Notes under the pieces: model-generated
The model's database searches: none
Told to the model about the DNA's origin: nothing
What the model saw: only the letters and a program-made list of their open reading frames with translations
Shown: one piece after another, positions 1 to 7,698 of the stretch
Layout: each line of letters starts with the position of its first letter
How positions within the stretch are numbered: position 1 is the stretch's first letter
Assembly (NCBI RefSeq): GCF_900129835.1
Contig: NZ_FQXA01000001.1
Location: 917,940 to 981,939, forward strand
Source: Stutzerimonas xanthomarina DSM 18231
GTDB taxonomy: Bacteria; Pseudomonadota; Gammaproteobacteria; Pseudomonadales; Pseudomonadaceae
DNA: 64,000 nt
Direction of reading: 5' to 3'
Position numbers and translations under genes: made by a program

Positions 1-29
1 GCCCTACCACCGGACAGACCGACACCACC

Positions 30-812
30 ATGAGCGACATCGAAGACACCGATACTCCCAAGGACCGAAAATTCGTCGAGGCGCTATCACGCGGGCTGGA
101 TGTACTGCGTGCCTTCACCCACGGTTCGGTGGTGATGGGCAACCAGGACATTGCGCGCATCACCGGGTTGCCCAAACCAACGGTGTCGCGCATGACCTAT
201 ACCCTGACCAAGCTCGGTTACCTCAGCTACTCGCCGCAGCTGGAAAAGTACCAGCTCGACTCCGGCGTACTGGCGCTCGGTTATGCCTACGTCTCCAATC
301 TGCGCGTGCGCCAGCTGGCCAAGCCGTACATGGACGAGTTCTCGCGTCGCACCAATACGTCCGTTGGGCTGACCTGCCGTGACCGGTTGTCGATGATCTA
401 TATCGAAAACTGCCGGCCGGCTGAGGTTTCCACACTGCGCATGGACGCTGGTGTGCGCCTGCCGCTGGCCACCACGGCAGCAGGCCGCGCCTTTCTCGCC
501 GGCACCCCGAACAAGGAGCGCGCGCATTTGATGGCCGCGCTGGAAGCCAAATACGGCGACGAGTGGGCCACGATGGAGCAATCCCTGGAAAAATCCTTCG
601 CCGAGTTCCGCCAGCATGGCTTCTGCCTGTCGCTCGGCGACTGGGACCGCAATGTGATGGCCGCTGGCGTACCGCTTCATTTGGCCGACGGCAGCATCAT
701 GGCGCTGACCTGCGGCGCGCCCTCGTTCCAGCTCAGTGAAGAAACCCTACGCGGCTCGCTGGCACACCAGCTGGAAATGCTCGCACGCGATATCGAAAGC
801 CTGGGCGTCTGA
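30..812 (+). CDS. IclR-family transcriptional regulator
   Basis: 260 residues, the usual IclR length. The N-terminal part (about 15-75) reads as a winged helix-turn-helix with the recognition stretch GLPKPTVSRM. Residues 90-255 form the IclR effector-binding domain, with the typical TAAGRAFLA segment and a C-terminal GVPL/ALTCGAPSF core. IclR proteins bind small metabolites, often aromatic or short-chain acids, and control nearby catabolic operons. The target cannot be read here because only 29 bases precede the gene and the next gene is unrelated. No strong ribosome site is visible before the ATG, so a start just outside the window cannot be excluded. Family call is secure; the regulon is unknown. 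Confidence 0.9.
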   Translation: MSDIEDTDTPKDRKFVEALSRGLDVLRAFTHGSVVMGNQDIARITGLPKPTVSRMTYTLTKLGYLSYSPQLEKYQLDSGVLALGYAYVSNLRVRQLAKPYMDEFSRRTNTSVGLTCRDRLSMIYIENCRPAEVSTLRMDAGVRLPLATTAAGRAFLAGTPNKERAHLMAALEAKYGDEWATMEQSLEKSFAEFRQHGFCLSLGDWDRNVMAAGVPLHLADGSIMALTCGAPSFQLSEETLRGSLAHQLEMLARDIESLGV

Positions 813-904
813 TCATTGGCTAAGCGGCAACCAGTCAAGCGGGACGCGTAGGCTTCACCGACCTTTCGCTCATCGACTCCACAAAGGTGGCGATCAGACC
901 GCCG

Positions 905-1486
905 TCACTGCGCCCTGACGCTGGCCCAGGCGATGTCCGCGAGCAGTTCGCGGCAATCCGCCAACGCGGTGCGTGATCGTCCAGCCAGCCAGTTGCGCGC
1001 CATATCGTGGCAAGGCCCGATCACCACGGCCAGAAAGCAATCACCCGGCATCCGTCGAAAGGCGCCGCTATCGCGGTGCCGGCGCAAGATGGCGCTGACC
1101 CGCTCGCCATGGGCCTGATTGACCTCACGCAGTCGTTCCCCCATTTCCCCCGCCTCGACCCGTCCGCGGTTGTGCAGAACGAAGCGTGCCCAGTTGGGAT
1201 TCTCTGTGACCCAATCGATGTAGCTCGTGACGAACAGCCTGACACACGCCTCGGCATCCAGCGTTTCGATCAGCCCGGCCTCAAGCCGCGCGGCGTATTC
1301 ACCGATGCCCTCCAGATAAAGCGCGGCGATGATTCGCTCGCGGTTACCAAAATGGTGATAAAGGCTACCGATGCTGGCCCCGGAACGGTCGCGAATCATC
1401 TCGATGGTCGTCGCCTCAACCCCAAACTCGGTGAAGCAGGCGAGCGCGGCCTGGAGGATTTCCTGCTTGCGGCTACTACGGGCCAT
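905..1486 (-). CDS. TetR/AcrR-family repressor
   Basis: 193 residues starting MARSSRKQEIL. The frame stays open upstream, but the TetR domain begins at this ATG and an upstream start would run through the operator and the divergent gene. Residues 5-50 are the TetR helix-turn-helix (CFTEFGVEATTIEMIRDRSG, then SIGSLYHHFGNRERI). The rest is a helical ligand-binding domain. It is divergent from the alpha/beta hydrolase at 1586, with the palindrome 1503-1519 between them. It probably represses itself and the hydrolase, with an unknown, possibly hydrophobic, inducer. Confidence 0.9.
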   Translation of the reverse strand: MARSSRKQEILQAALACFTEFGVEATTIEMIRDRSGASIGSLYHHFGNRERIIAALYLEGIGEYAARLEAGLIETLDAEACVRLFVTSYIDWVTENPNWARFVLHNRGRVEAGEMGERLREVNQAHGERVSAILRRHRDSGAFRRMPGDCFLAVVIGPCHDMARNWLAGRSRTALADCRELLADIAWASVRAQ

Positions 1487-1502
1487 CCGACCTCCAACGT
1501 AA

Positions 1503-1519
1503 CTAGAATTATTTTCTAG
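1503..1519. promoter_or_regulatory. Candidate TetR operator palindrome
   Basis: Perfect inverted repeat CTAGAA-N5-TTCTAG, with the right arm continuing into a second overlapping palindrome TTCTAGAA (1514-1521). It lies 16 bases before the tetR start and covers the expected -35 region of a rightward promoter whose -10 could be TATACT at 1539-1544. Size and position fit a TetR dimer site. The assignment is inferred from context. Confidence 0.6.
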
Positions 1520-1585
1520 AATTATCTTCCACTGTTCGTATACTGCACCGATCGCGGCAATCCAAAAAGTGCGGAGAACAAAAAG

Positions 1586-2488
1586 ATGGCGACGATACAG
1601 GCTGGAGAGCGTTGGATCGATAACGGCAATGGTCACCTTTTGTCCAGCTACTGGTACCCACCGAGCGGTGCGCCACGCGGCGCCGTTTTGATTGCACCGG
1701 CCATGGGCGTCAAGCAACGCTTCTACGCCGCGTTCGCCAGTTGGCTGGCCGACCGTGGCTATTTGGTCGTCACGTTCGATTATCTGGGCATGGGCCGCTC
1801 GCGCCAGATTCCGCTGCGCCAGCTCAAGGTGGACATCCTCGACTGGGCTCGCCACGACTGCAGCGCGGTATTGGCAACAGTTGCAGAGGAGGCTGGCGCG
1901 CTACCGCTCTATTGGATTGGCCACAGCGTCGGCGCGCAGATCCTGCCTCTAGTCAAAGGCCACGAGCGGCTTACCCGAATCGTCACCATTGCGGCCGGCA
2001 GCGGTTACTGGCGCGAAAACAGCCCGCAGATCAAGCACAAGGCCTGGTTGCTCTGGTACGGTCTTGCCCCGGCCCTAACCGCCATCGCCGGCTACTTTCC
2101 CGGCGACCGCATCGGCGCAGTGGGTGACTTGCCGGCCGGCGTCATCCGCCAATGGCGCCGCTGGTGCCTGCATCCGGAATATCTGGTCGGCGTGGAGGGC
2201 GAACCCATGCACCAGGCGTTCGCCGCGGTACGGACCCCGCTGACGTCGCTGTCATTCACTGATGACGAGATGATGTCGGCGCGCAATACCGAATCGCTGC
2301 ACGGCTTCTATACCGGCGCACCGAAGAGCATGCAACGCATCGCCCCGAGTGAAGTGGGCGCGGATCGTATCGGTCATTTCGGCTTCTTCCGTGAAGCTTT
2401 CGCACCGACGCTCTGGTCGGGCTATTTGCTGCCAGAACTTGAACAATGCCAGCACAACCCGCCTGATGCGCTCGTCAACGCGAGTTAG
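1586..2488 (+). CDS. Alpha/beta-fold hydrolase
   Basis: 300 residues, serine-hydrolase type. The nucleophile elbow is GHSVGA with Ser114, and the oxyanion region is around APAMGVKQRFY (38-48). A late His in the GHFGFF segment (about 269) is the likely catalytic His. No signal peptide is visible, so it is probably cytoplasmic. It resembles uncharacterised COG4757-type predicted hydrolases that act on esters or lipids. A GGAG lies 9 bases before the ATG. It is divergent from the TetR gene and shares its operator, so expression is probably induced by a compound related to its substrate. The substrate cannot be told from sequence. Confidence 0.85.
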   Translation: MATIQAGERWIDNGNGHLLSSYWYPPSGAPRGAVLIAPAMGVKQRFYAAFASWLADRGYLVVTFDYLGMGRSRQIPLRQLKVDILDWARHDCSAVLATVAEEAGALPLYWIGHSVGAQILPLVKGHERLTRIVTIAAGSGYWRENSPQIKHKAWLLWYGLAPALTAIAGYFPGDRIGAVGDLPAGVIRQWRRWCLHPEYLVGVEGEPMHQAFAAVRTPLTSLSFTDDEMMSARNTESLHGFYTGAPKSMQRIAPSEVGADRIGHFGFFREAFAPTLWSGYLLPELEQCQHNPPDALVNAS

Positions 2489-2526
2489 GCTAAGAGGCGC
2501 ACTGGCCAGAGGAAGGCACTTCCCCC

Positions 2527-2587
2527 CGTAGGGTGGGCTTCAGCCCACCACCAACACCATCTCGGGGGGCTAAAGCCCCACCCTACG
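2527..2587. repeat. REP-like inverted repeat
   Basis: Outer arms CGTAGGGTGGG (2527-2537) and CCCACCCTACG (2577-2587) are exact complements. Each arm also contains its own small hairpin (GGTGGGCTTCAGCCCACC and GGGGCTAAAGCCCC). This double-hairpin layout is typical of dispersed palindromic repeats in stutzeri-group genomes. It sits between convergent genes and may also help end transcripts from 1586-2488. The rest of 2489-2730 shows nothing else. Confidence 0.55.
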
Positions 2588-2731
2588 CAGCAATTTAAGC
2601 GCTGCTCTCTTCGCCTTGCATCGCGCTCGGGTGGCAGGTCCGCTTGCCCTTCGTCACCACCTTCACCACAACGGTGAGCTAAAGCGGAGCGCCGGCCAGC
2701 CCGTCTCATAGAGGGATGCCTGCAAAGCAAA

Positions 2732-2751
2732 ACCGGGCCATAAGGCCCGGT
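2732..2751 (-). terminator. Rho-independent terminator of the beta-oxidation operon
   Basis: Arms ACCGGGCC and GGCCCGGT (8 bp) with loop ATAA. Read on the minus strand, the stem runs into TTTTGC. It lies 21 bases after the stop of the last gene of the operon (2773). Confidence 0.75.
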
Positions 2752-2772
2752 CGTGGTGTCGCGATTGGTGCG

Positions 2773-3915
2773 TTATGCCACCTGCATCAGCTTCGCATAA
2801 GCCTTCAGATGATGGTCATCGTCACCGAACTGGTGGGCGATCATGACCAGGCGCTTGGCGTGGTGGGCAAGGTTGTATTCCCAGGTCATGCCGATGCCGC
2901 CGTGCAGCTGGATCGCTTCCTCGGCCACCTTGCGTGCGGCGCGGGCACAGATGTACTTGGCGGCGGCGATGATGCGGCGGCGGTCGTCGTTGTCTTCGCC
3001 ATCGGCAAAGGTCGCGGCGAGGATCGCCATGCTGGTGGCCTGCTCCAGCTCGGTCTGCATGTCCACCATGCGGTGTTGCAGCACCTGGAACTTGCCGATT
3101 GGAACGCCGAACTGCTTGCGCGTTTTCAGGTAGTCGAGGGTCAGCTTGCAGGCCTCGTCCATGCTGCCCAGCGCGTCGGCGCATTGCGCGGCGATGGCGC
3201 GGCCTTGCTGGTAGCGCAGCGCCGGGAGCGCATTACCGATTTCGCCGAGCAGCGCGTCGGAGCCCACTTGCACATTGTCGAGGAACAGCTCGCAGCCCTT
3301 GCGCCCGTCGATGGTCGGGTACACCCGGCGACTGACGCCTTGAGCGTTCGGATCGACGAGGAACAGGCTGATGCCGGTTTCGTCGCGGCTGTCGCCGGCA
3401 GTGCGCGCCGAGACGATGATCCTGCCGGCGCTGTGTCCGCCAATCACCACGGCCTTACGTCCGCTCAGGCGATAACCGCCGTCGACCGCTTCAGCTTTGG
3501 TCTGTACATCGTGCAGGTTGTAATGGCTCTGCGGCTCGTCGAAAGCCACCGCCAGCTGCAGCGAACCGGCCGCGACCTGAGGCAGCAGATCGGTTTTCTG
3601 CGCGTCGCTGCCCAGCTGATTGAGCAAGCCGCCGCCATAGATCACCGATTGCAGGTAGGGTTCGAGCGTCAGCCCGCGGCCCAGCTCGGTCATCACCAGC
3701 ATGGTTTCCACCCCACCGCCGCCAAAGCCGCCGATCTCCTCGGCAAACGGCACGGCGGTCAGGCCTAGCTCGCCCAGCTGCCCCCAGAACTCGGAGGAAA
3801 AGCCCAGCTCCGACTCGCTGAATTTCTCGCGCTGCTCGAACGGGTAGGCGTCGCGCACCAGACGCGCCGCGGTGTCTTGCAGCATTTGCTGCTCTTCAGT
3901 CAGTTTGAAGTCCAT
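2773..3915 (-). CDS. Acyl-CoA dehydrogenase (second of a pair)
   Basis: 380 residues, full length for the family. The N-terminal helical domain begins LTEEQQMLQDTAARLV. The C-terminal segment HGGIGMTWEYNLAHHAKR carries the characteristic GG-G and a Glu near the catalytic base position. Members oxidise acyl-CoA to trans-2-enoyl-CoA with FAD and pass electrons to ETF. It starts 12 bases after the stop of the other acyl-CoA dehydrogenase, so the two are surely cotranscribed. Paired dehydrogenases of slightly different length in one operon often form heteromers or handle branched or cyclic acyl-CoAs. The chain specificity is not readable. Confidence 0.9.
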   Translation of the reverse strand: MDFKLTEEQQMLQDTAARLVRDAYPFEQREKFSESELGFSSEFWGQLGELGLTAVPFAEEIGGFGGGGVETMLVMTELGRGLTLEPYLQSVIYGGGLLNQLGSDAQKTDLLPQVAAGSLQLAVAFDEPQSHYNLHDVQTKAEAVDGGYRLSGRKAVVIGGHSAGRIIVSARTAGDSRDETGISLFLVDPNAQGVSRRVYPTIDGRKGCELFLDNVQVGSDALLGEIGNALPALRYQQGRAIAAQCADALGSMDEACKLTLDYLKTRKQFGVPIGKFQVLQHRMVDMQTELEQATSMAILAATFADGEDNDDRRRIIAAAKYICARAARKVAEEAIQLHGGIGMTWEYNLAHHAKRLVMIAHQFGDDDHHLKAYAKLMQVA

Positions 3916-3927
3916 TGCGGTGCCCCC

Positions 3928-5124
3928 TTACAGCTCGAGAATCATCTTCGAGACGATGTTCTTCTGGATTTCATTGGAGCCGCCGAAGATCGACAGCTTG
4001 CGCATGTTGAAGTAGTCGCCGGCGAGCGACGCGCTGTAGTCGGCGTGCAAGAGATCGCCTTCGTAGTCCAGCTGCAGCTCCTCCTCGAGGAAGGGCAACG
4101 CATAAGGACCGATGACCTTGCGCAGCAGGCTGGTGATGGCCTGGCGGATCTCGGTGCCCTTGACCTTGAGGATCGAGGACTCCGCGCCGGGCACGCCGCC
4201 CTCTTTCGCCGCTGCGAGGATGCGCAGGGTGCTCATCTCGATGGCCATCAGCTGCATCTCGACCTCCGCGACCTGAGCGCGGAACAGCGGGTCTTCGAGC
4301 ATAGGCCTGCCGTCGCAGACTTCCTTCATGGCGATGCGTTTCAGATGCGCCAGCGCAGCCTTGGAGGCGCCGATGCCGGCGAGGCCGGTGCGCTCGTGGG
4401 TCAGCAAGTACTTGGCGCAGGTCCAGCCCTGGTTTTCCTCGCCGACGAGGTTTTCCACCGGGACGCGGACGTTGTCGAAGAAGACTTCGTTGACCTCATG
4501 ATCGCCGTCCAAGGTGATGATCGGCCGCACGCTGATGCCCGGCGTGCTCATGTCGATCAACAGGAAGCTGATGCCGCGCTGCTGCTGGGCTTCGGGGTCG
4601 GTGCGCACCAGGCAGAAGATCATGTTGGCGTGCTGGCCGAGGGTGGTCCAGGTCTTCTGGCCGTTGACCACGTAGTGGTCGCCATCGCGCACGGCGCGGG
4701 TCTTGAGACTGGCGAGATCGGAGCCGGCGCCCGGCTCGGAATAACCCTGGCACCACCAGTCTTCACCGGAAAGAATGCGCGGCAGGTAATAGTCCTTCTG
4801 CTGCTGGGTGCCAAACTTGATGATCACCGGGGCGACCATGTTGACGCCGAAGGGCACGCTGCGCGGCGCGCCAAAGGCGGCGCACTCCTCGTCGAAGATG
4901 TGCTTTTCAACCGGGCCCCAGGTGGTGCCGCCCAGCTCCACCGGCCAGCCCGGCGCGTACCAGCCGCGCTTGACCAGGATCTGCTGCCAGCGCTGATGGT
5001 CTTCCTTGGACATGTGCTTGCCGAGCTTGACCTTGGCGGCGATGTCCGCGGGCAGCTCGTTTGTCAGGAAGGCGCGCACTTCATCGCGGAAGGCGAGCTC
5101 TTCGGCCGTGTAGTTGACGTTCAT
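3928..5124 (-). CDS. Acyl-CoA dehydrogenase (first of a pair)
   Basis: 398 residues starting MNVNYTAEELAFRDEV. The frame is open further upstream only as an artefact of overlap with the preceding gene. Visible family signatures are the flavin-contact stretch GYSEPGAGSDLASLKT, the WTTLGQHANMIF segment and the C-terminal FGGSNEIQKNIV with Glu. The LGGTTWGPVEK stretch and total length resemble the dehydrogenases that accompany FadE-like enzymes in terpenoid, steroid or branched-acid degradation, but this is only resemblance. It lies 43 bases after the multifunctional enzyme (5168-7273) and 12 bases before its partner. Confidence 0.9.
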   Translation of the reverse strand: MNVNYTAEELAFRDEVRAFLTNELPADIAAKVKLGKHMSKEDHQRWQQILVKRGWYAPGWPVELGGTTWGPVEKHIFDEECAAFGAPRSVPFGVNMVAPVIIKFGTQQQKDYYLPRILSGEDWWCQGYSEPGAGSDLASLKTRAVRDGDHYVVNGQKTWTTLGQHANMIFCLVRTDPEAQQQRGISFLLIDMSTPGISVRPIITLDGDHEVNEVFFDNVRVPVENLVGEENQGWTCAKYLLTHERTGLAGIGASKAALAHLKRIAMKEVCDGRPMLEDPLFRAQVAEVEMQLMAIEMSTLRILAAAKEGGVPGAESSILKVKGTEIRQAITSLLRKVIGPYALPFLEEELQLDYEGDLLHADYSASLAGDYFNMRKLSIFGGSNEIQKNIVSKMILEL

Positions 5125-5167
5125 GGGAAGGTCCTCATGGTGCGTTCGGATTGCAGGCGGGTCGCGT

Positions 5168-7273
5168 TCATTGTCCGGCCTGCCATTCGGTGAAGGTGCG
5201 GCCTTCGGCGGCCAGTTTTTCCAGCAGTGGTGCCGGCTTCCACCAGTCGCCGCACCGTGCGTGCAGCTCCTTGACTCGCGCCAGCACGGTGTCCAGGCCA
5301 ACGCTGTCGGCATAGAACATCGGCCCGCCGCGGAAGGCCGGGAAGCCATAGCCGTTGAGGTAGATGACGTCGATATCGCTGGACCGCTGGGCGATACCCT
5401 CTTCGAGAATCTTCGCGCCCTCGTTGACCAAGGCGAAGATGCAGCGCTCGACGATGTATTGCTCGTCCAGCGCCTTTCGCTCGATGCCTTTCTCCTGCGA
5501 CGCTGCTTCCAGCATAGGCACGAGTTCGGGGTTCTCCAGTGGCGTGCGGTTGCCCGGCTCGTAGCGGTAGTAGCCAGCACCGGTCTTCTGCCCGAGCATG
5601 CCGGCGGCGCACAGCTTGTCGGAGACGGTGGGGAAATCCAGATGCGCCGGCAGCGTCGCGCGCTGGCGCTTGCGGATCGCCTGGCCAATATCGAGACCGG
5701 ACAGATCGCGCATGGCGAACGGCCCCATGGCCATGCCGAAGTTGCGCAGCGCCCCGTCGACCTGTTGTGGCGTGGCGCCCTCCTCCAGCAGAAATTCCGC
5801 CTCGCGGCCGTACTGGAAGACCATGCGGTTGCCGACGAAGCCGTCGCAGACGCCAACCACCACCGAGACCTTTTTCAGCTGCTTGCCGATGGCCATGGCG
5901 GTGGCCAGCACTTCATTGCTGGTCTTCTCGCCACGCACCACTTCCAGCAAGCGCATGACGTTGGCCGGGCTGAAGAAATGCAGGCCGACTACGTCTTCAG
6001 GGCGCTTGGTGAAAGCCGCGATGGCATTCAAATCGAGTGATGACGTATTGGAGGCGAGAATCGCGCCGGGCTTGCACACCGCATCCAGCTGCTGGAACAC
6101 CTGCTGCTTGACGCCCATCTCCTCGAATACCGCCTCGACCACCACGTCGGCATCGGCCAGCGCGGCGTACTCGGTCACGCCTTCGACCAGCGCGAGGCGC
6201 TTCTCCATCACCTCCTCGGTCAGGCTGCCGCGCTTGACGCTCGCCGCGTAGGTGTCACGGGCACGCTGCAGGCCGCGTTGCAGCGCTTCGTCATTGATTT
6301 CCAGCAGTTTCACCGGCACACCGGCATTGGCGAAGCTCAAAGCGATACCGACACCCATGGTGCCGCCGCCGATCACCGCGGCGGTCTTGATCGGCCGCGG
6401 TTTCACATCGGATGGCAGATCGTTGATCTTGCCCGCCTGGCGTTCGGCGAAGAATGAATGAACCAAGGCGCCACGCTGCGGCGAGTTCAGGCACTCGGCA
6501 AACAGCTCACGCTCACGCTTGAGACCTTCGGCCAGCGGCAGCTTGGTGGCCGCCTCCACCGCCGCGATACAACGCAGCGGCGAGAACAGCCCGGGCATGC
6601 GCTTGGTGACTTCAGCGTGCTTGGCGCGGATCAGTGCCTCGTTGTCGGCACCCTCCAAGCCGCGGGTCTGCTCGCCGGTGCGACGCGGTGCGCGGCCTTC
6701 TTCGACCATACGGCGGGCATAGGCCAGGCCGGAGTCCACCAGATCACCCTCGAACAGCTCGTCGACAATCTTGTGCTCGACCGCCTCAGCAGCACTGATC
6801 GGCGTGCCGCTGACAATCATGTCCAGCGCCTTCTCGACACCGGCCAGACGCGGGAGCCGCTGAGTACCACCGGCACCGGGTAACAGACCCAGCTTCACCT
6901 CGGGCAGGCCGACCTTGGCGTCCTTGCGGGCGATCCGGTAATGACAGCCCAGCGCGACTTCCAGCCCGCCACCCAAAGCGGTGCCATGAATGACCGCCAC
7001 GCTCGGCTTATTGCTGCCTTCGATGACCTCGATCACTTCCGGCAGGCTCGGCGCCTGCGGCGGCTTACCGAATTCCTTGATGTCGGCCCCGGCAATAAAC
7101 GTATTGCCCTCACAGACCAGCACCACGGCGCGCACCTGCGAGTCCGTTTCAGCGTTTTGAAAGGCTTGCAGCAAGCCTTCGCGCACGGCGTGCCCGAGCG
7201 CATTGACCGGTGGGTTGTTGACCGTGATCAGAGCGATTTCGCCCTGAATTTCGAGCCGTACGGCATCCGTCAT
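5168..7273 (-). CDS. Bifunctional enoyl-CoA hydratase / 3-hydroxyacyl-CoA dehydrogenase
   Basis: 701 residues. The N-terminal crotonase domain (about 1-190) shows the oxyanion segment FIAGADIKEF and the two expected acidic sites in GGGLEVALG and GLPEVKLGLLPGAGGTQRL. Next is an NAD-binding Rossmann fold from about 298 (AVIGGGTMGVGIA), the catalytic His in GLHFFSPANVMRLLEVV, and two C-terminal HAD domains. It hydrates 2-enoyl-CoA and oxidises the 3-hydroxy product, matching the two dehydrogenases downstream. No thiolase is present in the operon, so the last step must be encoded elsewhere. GGAGG lies 7 bases before the ATG. FadB and FadJ are close relatives, but I do not assign either symbol because the usual partner gene is absent. 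Confidence 0.9.
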   Translation of the reverse strand: MTDAVRLEIQGEIALITVNNPPVNALGHAVREGLLQAFQNAETDSQVRAVVLVCEGNTFIAGADIKEFGKPPQAPSLPEVIEVIEGSNKPSVAVIHGTALGGGLEVALGCHYRIARKDAKVGLPEVKLGLLPGAGGTQRLPRLAGVEKALDMIVSGTPISAAEAVEHKIVDELFEGDLVDSGLAYARRMVEEGRAPRRTGEQTRGLEGADNEALIRAKHAEVTKRMPGLFSPLRCIAAVEAATKLPLAEGLKRERELFAECLNSPQRGALVHSFFAERQAGKINDLPSDVKPRPIKTAAVIGGGTMGVGIALSFANAGVPVKLLEINDEALQRGLQRARDTYAASVKRGSLTEEVMEKRLALVEGVTEYAALADADVVVEAVFEEMGVKQQVFQQLDAVCKPGAILASNTSSLDLNAIAAFTKRPEDVVGLHFFSPANVMRLLEVVRGEKTSNEVLATAMAIGKQLKKVSVVVGVCDGFVGNRMVFQYGREAEFLLEEGATPQQVDGALRNFGMAMGPFAMRDLSGLDIGQAIRKRQRATLPAHLDFPTVSDKLCAAGMLGQKTGAGYYRYEPGNRTPLENPELVPMLEAASQEKGIERKALDEQYIVERCIFALVNEGAKILEEGIAQRSSDIDVIYLNGYGFPAFRGGPMFYADSVGLDTVLARVKELHARCGDWWKPAPLLEKLAAEGRTFTEWQAGQ

Positions 7274-7698
7274 GGCTGGCCTCCGCTTGTGAAATGAATG
7301 ATTGGAGTTGTTATTTCACGGAATCATGTTTCGCACAGCAGAATAGTCGAGTCATTTCCGCATGTCGAGAGACTGGCAATAATCGCTTCGACTGACAACC
7401 GCCATAACCACGACAGCGCTCGAAACATAAGTGAGATCTGGGGCGATGCCCGTTAGAGAGGATGCAATAAGATCGAATGCGACAAGCGGCTCAACACTAA
7501 GGGTGGCGGCGAACAGGGAGCGGCAAATGAACATCGCAGTGGCGAATCGTCCGCGCGATGAGCTCAGAATTCTTGACGACTCGTCGCTCCAGGCTGCTGG
7601 GCACCCGGAAGACGTAACAACTGACGGCCCAGCAATCAGCCGTGGCAACCGCAAACCCCCGGGGCGAAAGCGATCCCCCGGGCAGCTGAACTAAAGCC
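7274..7698. other. Intergenic region before the beta-oxidation operon
   Basis: 425 bases with no convincing gene. A short open frame at 7431-7694 has no family resemblance and no good ribosome site. An inverted repeat GTGAAAT / ATTTCAC (7289-7295 and 7313-7319, 17 bases apart) lies directly before the operon and could be an operator. A GC-rich hairpin (CCCGGGG arms, 7656-7682) is downstream of gabD and may act as its terminator, although its T-run is weak. Confidence 0.4.

Noticed and set aside
1487..1855. N-terminal extension of the TetR regulator
   Set aside because: It would cover the operator and the hydrolase start and has no TetR-like sequence.
2500..2600. Possible CRISPR-like repeats
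   Set aside because: Only one nested palindrome, no regular spacers; no CRISPR array anywhere in the window.
2716..5193. Long plus-strand frames over the acyl-CoA dehydrogenases
   Set aside because: Antisense shadows with no domain pattern.
7431..7694. 87-codon frame between gabD and the beta-oxidation operon
   Set aside because: No homology cue; overlaps the gabD terminator hairpin.
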